Assembly (NCBI GenBank): GCA_002423125.1
Contig: DIUW01000042.1
Span: 9,988-73,987, forward strand
DNA: 64,000 bases
Direction: 5' to 3'
DNA from: Legionellaceae bacterium UBA6148
GTDB taxonomy: Bacteria > Pseudomonadota > Gammaproteobacteria > Legionellales > Legionellaceae
Numbering within the stretch: the stretch's first letter is position 1; the number at the start of each line of letters is the position of its first letter. Positions 43,913-52,533 of the stretch are shown piece by piece. The notes under the pieces were generated by a model, which saw only the letters and a program-made list of their open reading frames with translations, was not told where the DNA came from and did no database searches. Made by a program: the position numbers and the translations under genes.

Positions 43913-46900
43913 CTAGGCTGTAGCCAATAAATCGATTTTTTTGTTAGTCACTAATTTTTCTATAACATCATGTAAATTAAGGCATTCCTTCTTGTTATAA
44001 AATTCATATATTCCAATCAAATTAATGTGCTGCCATGCAACTGGAGATAGTCGAATAACTTTCAACCACTCATCCTCCATTTTATTAAGTTTATAGTGTT
44101 CATAGAGTCCTGATAACAGCGACGCATTATAGAAAATCATGCAGTTGGCCAGTAAGCGTGCGCACTCATTGTTGATGGTGAGTTCAATCTCAGTTTTTCC
44201 AGCTAATTTTCTGCTACTTATCTTGGCAATGGCCGATCTTAGCTGGTGGTACGATTCACCGCGGTTCAAGGAGCGATGAACAGTCTTGCGCATTCCCTCG
44301 TCATCAATATAGTCAAGCATGTACAAGCTCATGATTATTTTATCAAGCTCAATCAAAGCCCTCAGTGTATCATTCGATTGGTAGGACGATAATTTTTTTA
44401 CAATGACGCTTTGGCTGCTCTTTTTAAGTCCCAGCGTTGCCATGATTCTTAAAATATTATCCCATTCTTTAACAATCAACTTTACATTTACCTGCTTACT
44501 CGGCTTTATCAAAAATTTGTCATAAAGTTTCGGATCATCAAAACTGACAAGGTTCGCTTGTGCCTTTTTATCCAACTGAGTAAATCGTGGCATGAAGCGG
44601 TAACCAAAAAGATGCAATATGATGAAATTCACTCGATTTATGCTATGCATGTCCCCAGACACAGCCGCTATTTCAATATCACTCGTGTTGCTGTTTAGCA
44701 TATCAAACAAGTAATGGCTTTCATGTTCGTTTGCGCCAATGATTTTTGTGCACAGAGGTAACCAGTTCGCACATAATGTGTAAGCCGATACGCCCTGACC
44801 AAACCCAAAATATTTTGTTGAAAATCTTGCCATAATTGAATTGAATTTTGTTTCTAATTTCTGGCCATCAATGCTCGCATGAATCCCGTAGTCAGCAAGA
44901 GTATATTTTTCAAATATGGGCAGTTTCTTCAAGTGATTCATCACCACGTCACTTGCTTGTGTTAAAGTCATGTGTCGAATAAAATCGGCATAAGTTGATT
45001 TTAGGTCATACTCTTTAACATCGCTGATATCTTTCATTTTATCAATATCAATGCCGGTTGCCTTCGCTACAAGGCAGGCTGAAATGACAGCCTCGCCTGC
45101 TTGTTTCTTACTGTTCATCGGCAGTATATGAGTAAATTTTTTCATCAATCCAGTGTGCGTATTAGCAAATTGCAGAATTTCACCAACACTTGTTAATGGT
45201 ATATTTTCATAAAAAGGATTATTAACACCGTCGTCTGATTTTTTGTAAGGCAAATGCCAGCGAACGACTTCGCCTTTTTTGTTCTGCTTAATTTTTATTT
45301 TGTTATTTTCTCCGGATGTTATTTTATCATTTACTTCTTTGTAGCGTGGGGATAATAGTCTAGCAAGATCTTTAAGGAAGTCATTTATATTTGTTGCAAG
45401 CAGCTTGTTTTCCAAGCGCCTAATGATTGAATTTTTGTTTTTATCCCAGTCTTGCTTGGGATGCAGTTCATCGTTTAGCGATCGATAAGACAGACTATTA
45501 TAAATGGTGACTGAACCGTTTTTTATACCATCTTCGATGTGAAGGTAGAGCATGAACTCATACCTGTCAGCATTAACGATTTTAATTTTTTTGTTGTTTC
45601 TCTCGTTCTTGGTTTTTTTAATCACATGGCGTCGTAGCGCTTTGGGTATAAACTCGATTGGAACGTCCTTGAATTGATAAGTTCCAAATGCTTTATTGCT
45701 GGTATAGTGCTCTTTCATGAAGGTGATTGCGGTCTGTAACGCCTTATTTTTGCTTTGGAAATCCAATATCTTAAATGCTGCGCGAGTATTCAGTTTGATT
45801 GTCGACGCATTCTCGCCATAGTATTGCCACCGATAAAACTCAGGCGTAAAGTTCGGCTTTTTAATTTTTTGGATGAACTGTTGAAATTTTTCCTGTGGAA
45901 CAATTTCATAGGATTTATTCCGTATTTCGTTGTCAGCCACCTTTTTATTGTTTACCAACGATAAAATAGCGGCGGCAGCATTTCGATGATCCTTGTCTTC
46001 GTCCTTAACATCACAAATGGCTTTTGCCTGGTAAGTTTCAGCTTCGCCTTTGTAGTAGTTCACTTTGTGAGAAAAACTATTAACTACGTGATCACTGATT
46101 TTCAAATAACGATAATGTGCATAGCACATCAGATATAGTCTGGATAAATTCTTTTGTTTCATAGCGCGCAGACCGTAAACAGTGTGGTACACAGCCAGAT
46201 CAGCATAGTGCATTATATTTTGTTCTGAAATATCCAGATCTTTGATTATTTCAATGGATCGCTGGTATAGCGATGATAGAAACAGATGATTTTTGATTGA
46301 GGCATTAATTTCGCTAGTAGAGAAATCTTTTTGGTCTTTTTTTACAGTCGTCAATTGATAAAACAGCTCGTCTTTCTCTAGGAAATTAGCTAATGACTCC
46401 CTGAGTGGCTTGTCCATTAATGTGTATATTTTATTGCTTAATCTGGTTTTTTCGTCATTTAGCGCACCCGAGACCATCTCTTGCAATGTTGTGTACGATG
46501 GTCTAACAATTTTGTGTTGATGGAAATATTCCAATAGCGAACCAAATACGTATTTGGGCGTAGCGTGTTGCTTAGTCAATTCCTTAGCATAACGAGCCGC
46601 TTTAGCTTTGTTCTGACTCGAATAAATCGACATGTTATATTTTTTTAAAATGGCATCGCGATTATCATATTGGTATCGCTTGCTGACCTGCTTTTTTGGA
46701 AATTTCTCTGTTGGAAAAAATGTTTTGATAACATACCAGGTGTCCTGCCTAATTCCTTGGAACGTAAATTTAAAAAAATCTTGCGTGATTCTAAAAAAGC
46801 TAACTTGCAGAATGTAGTCAATTTTTTTGGGGACGTCGTTGAAAGAGCCAAGGTATGCTTTATCCTCCTCATCCAATTCAAACACAAAAGGTCTGTCATT

Positions 46901-46969
46901 ATCATCAAGCGACGGTAATTTATATAATTTATTAAAGTCATCACTTGAGAGTATTTTTAGTCGAGCCAC
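43913..46969 (-). CDS. tnpA: Tn3-family transposase 2
   Basis: 1018-residue transposase, complete. Catalytic motifs are IDGQKLE (Asp about 701), SGDMHSIN (Asp about 771) and NRGESYHQLR (Glu about 906). It is clearly different in sequence from transposases 1 and 3, so the three transposons are separate arrivals rather than copies. Confidence 0.95.
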   Translation of the reverse strand: MARLKILSSDDFNKLYKLPSLDDNDRPFVFELDEEDKAYLGSFNDVPKKIDYILQVSFFRITQDFFKFTFQGIRQDTWYVIKTFFPTEKFPKKQVSKRYQYDNRDAILKKYNMSIYSSQNKAKAARYAKELTKQHATPKYVFGSLLEYFHQHKIVRPSYTTLQEMVSGALNDEKTRLSNKIYTLMDKPLRESLANFLEKDELFYQLTTVKKDQKDFSTSEINASIKNHLFLSSLYQRSIEIIKDLDISEQNIMHYADLAVYHTVYGLRAMKQKNLSRLYLMCYAHYRYLKISDHVVNSFSHKVNYYKGEAETYQAKAICDVKDEDKDHRNAAAAILSLVNNKKVADNEIRNKSYEIVPQEKFQQFIQKIKKPNFTPEFYRWQYYGENASTIKLNTRAAFKILDFQSKNKALQTAITFMKEHYTSNKAFGTYQFKDVPIEFIPKALRRHVIKKTKNERNNKKIKIVNADRYEFMLYLHIEDGIKNGSVTIYNSLSYRSLNDELHPKQDWDKNKNSIIRRLENKLLATNINDFLKDLARLLSPRYKEVNDKITSGENNKIKIKQNKKGEVVRWHLPYKKSDDGVNNPFYENIPLTSVGEILQFANTHTGLMKKFTHILPMNSKKQAGEAVISACLVAKATGIDIDKMKDISDVKEYDLKSTYADFIRHMTLTQASDVVMNHLKKLPIFEKYTLADYGIHASIDGQKLETKFNSIMARFSTKYFGFGQGVSAYTLCANWLPLCTKIIGANEHESHYLFDMLNSNTSDIEIAAVSGDMHSINRVNFIILHLFGYRFMPRFTQLDKKAQANLVSFDDPKLYDKFLIKPSKQVNVKLIVKEWDNILRIMATLGLKKSSQSVIVKKLSSYQSNDTLRALIELDKIIMSLYMLDYIDDEGMRKTVHRSLNRGESYHQLRSAIAKISSRKLAGKTEIELTINNECARLLANCMIFYNASLLSGLYEHYKLNKMEDEWLKVIRLSPVAWQHINLIGIYEFYNKKECLNLHDVIEKLVTNKKIDLLATA

Positions 46970-47112
46970 AGGCTACCTTTTGTAGGGCACAAAACGTACG
47001 TTATTATACATCAATTTTGTTGTTGTCTTACACTTTATATTCTTATGATTAACTGTATAATTAAATCTGTTATTTAAGGTTAAACATTAACGGACTATTT
47101 TTTGAGTAATTT

Positions 47113-47742
47113 ATGGCTAAAACAATCGCTTATATTCGTACCTCGACCGACAAGCAAGATTTGAACAATCAAAAACTTGAAATTTTTGAATTTTCCAAAA
47201 AAAATAAACTTGAAGTCGATGATTTTATTCAGATGACTATCTCAAGTAGAAAAACTAGCAAAGAGCGCCGTATTGATGAAATGCTCCTAACATTAGAGGA
47301 TGCTGATACGCTTATTGTTACTGAACTGAGTCGCCTGGGGAGAAGCACTGCAGAAGTCATAGGCCTAGTCAATGAACTCATTAAAAAGCAAGTGCGCGTG
47401 ATCGCTATAAAACAAAATTTAGATATCAAACAACATGACATGACATCAAAGGTTATGATTACGCTGTTTTCTTTGTTTTCAGAACTTGAGCGTGACTTGA
47501 TTAGCTCAAGAACTAAAGAGGCTCTGGCCAATAAAAGGGCACAGGGGATTAAGTTAGGTAAGCCCAAAGGTACCGTGCAAAAAAGTAAATTTGATCAGGA
47601 CATTGTTAAAATTAAAGAATTATTGACATTAGGATTATCAGTTAGAAAAATTGCAAATTTTCTAGGGTATACTAACCACATTGGTCTTAATACGTATGTC
47701 AAAAAACGAGCACTCCGCTCAATGGTTACTAGCAATTTGTGA
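47113..47742 (+). CDS. tnpR: Serine recombinase, resolvase of transposon 2
   Basis: 209 residues with the resolvase core: YIRTSTDKQD (active serine), IVTELSRLGRS and ERDLISSRTKEAL. The C-terminal DNA-binding part contains LSVRKIANFLGYT. It is divergent from transposase 2 with 143 bases between the genes. Confidence 0.93.
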   Translation: MAKTIAYIRTSTDKQDLNNQKLEIFEFSKKNKLEVDDFIQMTISSRKTSKERRIDEMLLTLEDADTLIVTELSRLGRSTAEVIGLVNELIKKQVRVIAIKQNLDIKQHDMTSKVMITLFSLFSELERDLISSRTKEALANKRAQGIKLGKPKGTVQKSKFDQDIVKIKELLTLGLSVRKIANFLGYTNHIGLNTYVKKRALRSMVTSNL

Positions 47743-47752
47743 GAGGGATCAG

Positions 47753-48223
47753 ATGAATAATTTTAATATAAGAAAAGCTCGGCGTGAAGACGTCCTTCCT
47801 ATTATTAAATTACTGGCCAATGATCTATTGGGTAAACAACGTGAATCTTACCAAGAGCCCTTACCAGAGCAATATTATACTGCTTTCTCTGATATAGATA
47901 ACGATAAAAATAATTATCTAATCGTTGTTGAAGACAATAATAAAATTATTGGCACTTTTCAATTAACCATTATTACTTATTTGACTTATCAAGGAGGGAG
48001 GCGTGGTCAAATTGAGGGGGTTCGTATCGATGAACAATATCGAGGCCAAGGAATTGGCAAGCTGATGATCGAATGGGGAATCAATAAGTCACGTGAAATG
48101 GGCTGTCATTTAGTACAGCTAACCATGGACAAGAAGCGGCTTGAAACTATCGAGTTTTATAAAAATTTAGGGTTTGTTGCTTCTCATGAGGGGATGAAGC
48201 TACACCTACCATTAGTAGGTTGA
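47753..48223 (+). CDS. GNAT-family N-acetyltransferase (transposon passenger)
   Basis: 156 residues from the ATG at 47753, which has GAGAGGGAT upstream and avoids overlap with the resolvase. The acetyl-CoA binding motif is RIDEQYRGQGIGKLMIEW (residues about 92-109), and a C-terminal FYKNLGF segment is typical of GNAT. The substrate cannot be told from sequence; it could confer resistance or tolerance. Confidence 0.87.
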   Translation: MNNFNIRKARREDVLPIIKLLANDLLGKQRESYQEPLPEQYYTAFSDIDNDKNNYLIVVEDNNKIIGTFQLTIITYLTYQGGRRGQIEGVRIDEQYRGQGIGKLMIEWGINKSREMGCHLVQLTMDKKRLETIEFYKNLGFVASHEGMKLHLPLVG

Positions 48224-48270
48224 TTAAATTTATTATTGAACAATAATCAAGCAACAATGTAAGAGAAAAA

Positions 48271-49095
48271 ATGATGAATTCGGATAAAGATTATGCGCTT
48301 TCAGTAGGGCCGAGTGATTTAGAGCGGATGACCATGCTGGGTGAAATTTATATGCCCTATTGTGCAGAATTTTTAATTGGAAATGGACTTAAGCCGGGCT
48401 TAAATGTCGCTGACATCGGTTGTGGACCTGGCAATACTTCACTATGGTTAAGTAAACAAGTAGGAGAAACAGGGAAAGTGCTCGCTATTGATAATAGTGA
48501 TGCACAGTTAACCATTCTCGAAAAAAAAATTATGGACAATGCTATTTCTAACATTACGACTTTAAGCCATGATATCTATCAAATAGAGCAGATAAAAGAA
48601 CGATTTGATTTAATCTTTTGTCGTTTTTTATTCGTTCATTTAGTGGAGCCCTTAAAAATAATTGAAAAACTCTATACGCTATTAAACCCGGGTGGTTATT
48701 TAATTTTAGCGGAACTTGATAACTCCACTTGGTTTTCCTACCCCCTACATTCGGCATTACAACATGATACCAAGTTACTTTGCGAAGTAGGCAATATAAA
48801 AGGAAGCGATTTCAGTATTGGCCCAAAATTATACGGTTATTTGCGTAAAAACAAGTTCGCTTCAATTCGTGTTAAAATAGAACAACCCGTATTGGTAAAT
48901 AAATATAGAAATTATTTAACGATAAAATCGAGTGCATGGGATACCACGTATGTAGATTTGAATCTCTCCTCAAAATTTGAGTCTGAAAATAGAATTAAAC
49001 AACTTCAGGAACTTGGGAACAATCAAGATTACTTGTTAGCCGGTGCAAAAATGTATTTAGTAGCGGGGCAAAAAACCTTCAAGAAAACTATATAA
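48271..49095 (+). CDS. Class I SAM-dependent methyltransferase (transposon passenger)
   Basis: 274-residue protein with motif I VADIGCGPGNTSLWL (residues about 47-61), the acidic residue in VLAIDNSDAQL and motif IV region DLIFCRFLFVHL. The C-terminal 80 residues may recognise the substrate. It follows the acetyltransferase by 47 bases, probably in one operon. Confidence 0.85.
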   Translation: MMNSDKDYALSVGPSDLERMTMLGEIYMPYCAEFLIGNGLKPGLNVADIGCGPGNTSLWLSKQVGETGKVLAIDNSDAQLTILEKKIMDNAISNITTLSHDIYQIEQIKERFDLIFCRFLFVHLVEPLKIIEKLYTLLNPGGYLILAELDNSTWFSYPLHSALQHDTKLLCEVGNIKGSDFSIGPKLYGYLRKNKFASIRVKIEQPVLVNKYRNYLTIKSSAWDTTYVDLNLSSKFESENRIKQLQELGNNQDYLLAGAKMYLVAGQKTFKKTI

Positions 49096-49179
49096 TTGAA
49101 TATGAATTTTCAATAATGGAAATTCAATTATTTTACAATCACTTACAAAATTCTTTGCCATTAATAAAAAATCAATTTA

Positions 49180-50994
49180 TTGGCTGCAACCCATGCTGGC
49201 AAAGGGTTGGAATGGTGTTGCGGGAAATTTCGTACCTTCCCGCAAAGAACCCCTAAAAAAGGATGGTTGGCGCTTCGCACGAGAACGATGAACATCAATA
49301 GCTTGATGATGATTGCTATTATTGGCGCAATTTTAATTGGTGAGTGGCCGGAGGCAGCCATGGTTACCGTTTTATTTGCATTAGCAGAACGCATTGAGCG
49401 GTATTCAATGGACAAAGCAAGGCTTGCAATTCAAAAGCTCTTGGAAGTTGCTCCGAATGAAGCAACTGTCCAAATAGGAGAGGATGACTGGCAAAGAGTA
49501 TCGGTAAGTCAAGTTGCGATTGGAGCAATTGTTTGGGTTAAACCCGGTGAGCGTATTCCGCTTGATGGAGAACTCGTGAATGGAGAAAGCTCCGTTAACC
49601 AGGCCCCCATTACAGGTGAATCAATGCCGATTACCAAACAACCCGGTGATCTGGTATATGCAGGCTCTCTCAATGAACGTGGCTCCTTTAAATTTAGGGT
49701 CACTAAAGCATCAGGTGATACCTTACTTGCAAGAATTGGTAAAACCGTTGAGCAAGCGCAAGCTCAGCGTGCGCCGACTCAACGATTTGTTGATCAGTTT
49801 GCTAAATACTATACCCCTTTTATGGTCTTATTTGCCTTGGTCATTGCAATTCTGCCGCCACTGGTTTGGGGTGCACCTTTTTATTTATGGATTTATAAAG
49901 CATTAACCTTGCTCGTTATTGCATGTCCCTGTGCCTTGGTTATTTCTACGCCTGTAACCATTGTAAGTGGCCTTGCTTCGGCAGCAAAACATGGCCTTCT
50001 TATTAAAGGAGGCACTTACTTAGAAAATGGTCGACATTTAAAAATGATTGCGTTAGATAAAACAGGGACATTGACTGAAGGCAAGCCGGTTGTTACTGAT
50101 TTCATTGTCTTTGATGAGCAGCAAGAGGATTACTTGCTGCAACTGGCAGCCAGCTTAGATAGCCACTCTGAACATCCGGTTGCTCAAGCATTAATTACTT
50201 ATTGGCAAGAAAAACAACCAGGTAAATCACTATTGCCCATTAGTGTCTTTGAAGCACTTCCTGGACGCGGTGTTATGGGAACTGTCCATGGCGAGCCGTA
50301 TTATGTCGGAAATCACCAGCTCGCTGAAGACAATCAGGTATGCAATTTAGACATTGAAAAGCAATTAAAAACGTTAGAGCAACAAGGCAAAACCACGGTT
50401 ATTTTAAGCAATACAAAACAAGTATTGGCCATTTTTGCAGTCGCTGATACCGTGCGTGCAACCAGTCAATTAGCCGTCATGGCTTTACATCAGCGTGGTA
50501 TTAAAACGTGTATCCTAACAGGAGACAATCCGATAACGGCCAATGCTATTGCAAAGTTGGTTGGGATTGATGAAGTACAAGCTAACGTATTGCCAGAAGA
50601 GAAGCTTCGCGCTATTGATGACTTGATTGCGCGTTATTTTTTCGTCGGGATGGTAGGCGATGGTATCAATGATGCCCCAGCCCTAGCTAAAGCCACTGTA
50701 GGTTTTGCAATGGGGAAAGGAACGGACACCGCTTTAGAAACAGCTGATGTGGCTTTAATGAATAATAATTTACTGAAATTGCCCTTCTTCATTGATTTAA
50801 GCCGCAAAACCATGCAAGTGCTACGTCAAAATATTAGTGTGTCTATTGCGATTAAGATCATTTTTTTTGCGCTTGCTCTTGCAGGAATTGCAACACTGTG
50901 GATGGCGGTTTTTGCTGATATGGGAGCCAGTCTTATCGTAGTTGCAAATGGACTGCGGTTATTAACGTTTCAAGATTTAACTCAATCAAAATAA
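49180..50994 (+). CDS. Heavy-metal P-type ATPase (CadA/ZntA-like), 5' end cut by transposon 2
   Basis: The open frame starts inside the transposon end, but true homology begins at about 49254, and an internal ATG at 49288 would give 569 residues. Present are TGES (actuator), the metal-site CPC in VIACPCALVIS, the phosphorylation motif DKTGT and the hinge GDGINDAP, so the core pump is intact. The N-terminal metal-binding domain and the first two membrane helices are missing. The LFALAERIE segment suggests Zn/Cd/Pb specificity. Activity is doubtful. Confidence 0.85.
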   Translation: MAATHAGKGLEWCCGKFRTFPQRTPKKGWLALRTRTMNINSLMMIAIIGAILIGEWPEAAMVTVLFALAERIERYSMDKARLAIQKLLEVAPNEATVQIGEDDWQRVSVSQVAIGAIVWVKPGERIPLDGELVNGESSVNQAPITGESMPITKQPGDLVYAGSLNERGSFKFRVTKASGDTLLARIGKTVEQAQAQRAPTQRFVDQFAKYYTPFMVLFALVIAILPPLVWGAPFYLWIYKALTLLVIACPCALVISTPVTIVSGLASAAKHGLLIKGGTYLENGRHLKMIALDKTGTLTEGKPVVTDFIVFDEQQEDYLLQLAASLDSHSEHPVAQALITYWQEKQPGKSLLPISVFEALPGRGVMGTVHGEPYYVGNHQLAEDNQVCNLDIEKQLKTLEQQGKTTVILSNTKQVLAIFAVADTVRATSQLAVMALHQRGIKTCILTGDNPITANAIAKLVGIDEVQANVLPEEKLRAIDDLIARYFFVGMVGDGINDAPALAKATVGFAMGKGTDTALETADVALMNNNLLKLPFFIDLSRKTMQVLRQNISVSIAIKIIFFALALAGIATLWMAVFADMGASLIVVANGLRLLTFQDLTQSK

Positions 50995-51041
50995 GAAAAT
51001 GGCTATGTTTTGATTCACTGAAAAAATAAAAATATTGTTCG

Positions 51042-51848
51042 CTATGCCTGCATTAATTTTGGTATTAAGCGCACATAGATCAATTCACTAATTAATTCTA
51101 CGAGTGTCTGCGTAACAATGATTGCTGGCAGTACGGGAATAGCTCCCGGTATTGCGAGAGCAAGTGGTAGGACTACAAGTGAATTACGAGTGCTAGCACT
51201 GAATGCTACAGACCGGCTGGCAAACACATCCAGTTGGAGCAGTCGAGCAATAAACCATCCAACTATAGGTGCAGCAATTGCAAAAACAATGTAGATAGGA
51301 ATTACTTTTAAAACCATGTTGAATGCAGATCCAAGTTGTGGCACCACAGTGGCAATGACTACAAATAACACCATCGCTGTCGCTGGCACTGGTAGAAACC
51401 CAAGCGCTGTTGCAAATCGCTTGCCAGTAAGTTTCCTCTCCGCCCATATCTGTACGAGTCTTGCAAGCGTAAACGGAATAAAAATAAGCCATATAAATGC
51501 CTGCACAAATGGATTAAGCTGAACCAAGCCAGAAGCACTATCCCCAAGAAACAGACCGAGGTAAAAAGGTAACAGTAACATCTGTACGATAAGAAGAACG
51601 GGTGTTGCCGCCAACAATAATCGGGCATCAGCTCGTCCAAGATGTGCGAAGGTTACGACGTAATCAATGCAGGGTGTGAGCAAAACTAATAGTACCCCAA
51701 GTCGTACCATTGGATCTGCTGGAGTAAATTGGATCAAAGCTGCCACAAGTAGGGTGTTATTACAGGAACGGGGCAAATGCGACCAAGACCGCTTGTTTAT
51801 GTCATTAATATAAACATTCCAGACTAAATAAAAAAAATTATCTACCAA
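51042..51848 (-). pseudogene. ACR3-like arsenic efflux protein, degenerate N-terminus
   Basis: The C-terminal 225 residues match the ACR3/arsenic-resistance group of the bile acid:sodium symporter superfamily: LLVLLTPCIDYVVTFAHLG, then AFSASTRNSLVVLPLALAI, then IVTQTLVELI. The first 35 residues are unrelated to the family and a neighbouring frame (QAVLVAFAPFL) reads better, so a frameshift and loss of the first helices is likely. ACR3 proteins are normally about 330-350 residues. Confidence 0.65.
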
Positions 51849-52047
51849 ATAATCCCGTTATCCTACACCTAGAAAAAACCTGAATCACAACCCCCATAAG
51901 GCTTGATAACAAAAAAATATAGTAAAAATCTAATCGCATAAATAGTTCATTGAAATGGATGAAGTAGTCTTTGTCATTGCTCTCAATAAAACCAAACCCT
52001 TTGGTCTGGTTAAACCATTTAACGGTACCGCGAATTTTATCGGCCAT
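51838..52047 (-). pseudogene. Cold-shock protein truncated and fused to unrelated tail
   Basis: From the ATG at 52045-52047 the frame starts as a CspA-type domain: [19 protein letters not shown] with the RNA-binding motifs KGFGFI and YFIHF. After about 35 residues the similarity stops and a hydrophobic tail follows. The break coincides with the sequence CTAATCGCATAA (51930-51941), which is also the recombinase half-site at 54220-54231. Normal Csp proteins have about 70 residues. Confidence 0.65.
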
Positions 52048-52216
52048 TTTGGGGAACAGCTTGCCAAATGTATGAGTTAACTCAAAAAAATCAAGCCGAT
52101 GGTCTAGCAATGTAGGTGCCATCAGAACAAATTTACCGTGGAGTGTTAACACGTTGCAGTTGACAATACAGAGTATAATTGATATAAAAAAATACCGCTA
52201 ACAGATGGTCACATCC

Positions 52217-52297
52217 ATGACTCAATCGTTGTTAAATACTCTAAGCAAATCTGATATGTTCCACTTACCTTCGCGAGTATCTTGTTGTTGTCTCTGA
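52217..52297 (+). CDS. Leader peptide 1 ending Cys-Cys-Cys-Leu-stop
   Basis: Open frame of 26 codons (MTQSLLNTLSKSDMFHLPSR then VSCCCL). The three cysteine codons TGT TGT TGT lie immediately before the last leucine codon. The following stretch 52298-52360 is similar to the one after leader 2. Probably a regulatory upstream ORF of the POT transporter. Coding is inferred from the matching second copy. Confidence 0.5.
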   Translation: MTQSLLNTLSKSDMFHLPSRVSCCCL

Positions 52298-52360
52298 TTT
52301 CTATTAACGCCTAGCGCCCCATTGTGTCGTTAAGGCCATTTTAATAAGACAGAGATAATC

Positions 52361-52474
52361 ATGCACAGTAACATAATCAACACATCCAACTCACATTCAA
52401 ATGGTCAATATTGTTTATTTTTAACCAAGATTGGCTTTATATCTTCAACTTTAATTTTTTGTTGTTGTCTCTAA
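52361..52474 (+). CDS. Leader peptide 2 ending Cys-Cys-Cys-Leu-stop
   Basis: Open frame of 37 codons. Its start (AGAGATAATC then ATGCACAGTAA) resembles the ribosome binding site and start of the POT gene itself (AGAGACAACC then ATGCATAGCAA), and its end TTTTGTTGTTGTCTC then TAA matches the end of leader 1. The unit thus looks like a tandem duplication of a leader plus the first codons of a transporter gene. Confidence 0.5.
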   Translation: MHSNIINTSNSHSNGQYCLFLTKIGFISSTLIFCCCL

Positions 52475-52485
52475 TTCTTATGCTG

Positions 52486-52507
52486 CCTAACGACAACTGT
52501 TGTTAGG
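52486..52507 (+). promoter_or_regulatory. RNA hairpin between leader 2 and the POT gene
   Basis: CCTAACGACA pairs with TGTTGTTAGG (with one G-U pair) around a tiny loop, 12 bases after the stop codon of leader 2 and 27 bases before the transporter start. It fits an attenuator or a ribosome-access hairpin that responds to translation of the cysteine codons. Confidence 0.45.
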
Positions 52508-52533
52508 TTATCTTAACGTAAATAGAGACAACC

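Larger units (their letters stand above)
43854..49253. mobile_element. Tn3-family transposon 2 with GNAT and methyltransferase passengers
   Basis: 5400-base unit bounded by terminal repeats starting GGGGTTCTTTGCAGGA at 43854 and, reversed, ending at 49253 (GGGGTTCTTTGCGGGAAGGT). Similarity continues imperfectly for about 55 bases to CAACCCTTT. It holds transposase 2 (minus), a divergent resolvase, an acetyltransferase and a methyltransferase. The res site should lie in 46970-47112. Flanking 5-mers do not match. It has cut an IS6 copy on the left and a metal ATPase gene on the right. Confidence 0.9.

Noticed and set aside
51838..52152. A genuine fusion of a cold-shock domain with a membrane protein
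   Set aside because: The domain stops after about 35 residues, half of a cold-shock fold, and the tail runs into another gene, so truncation is the simpler reading.
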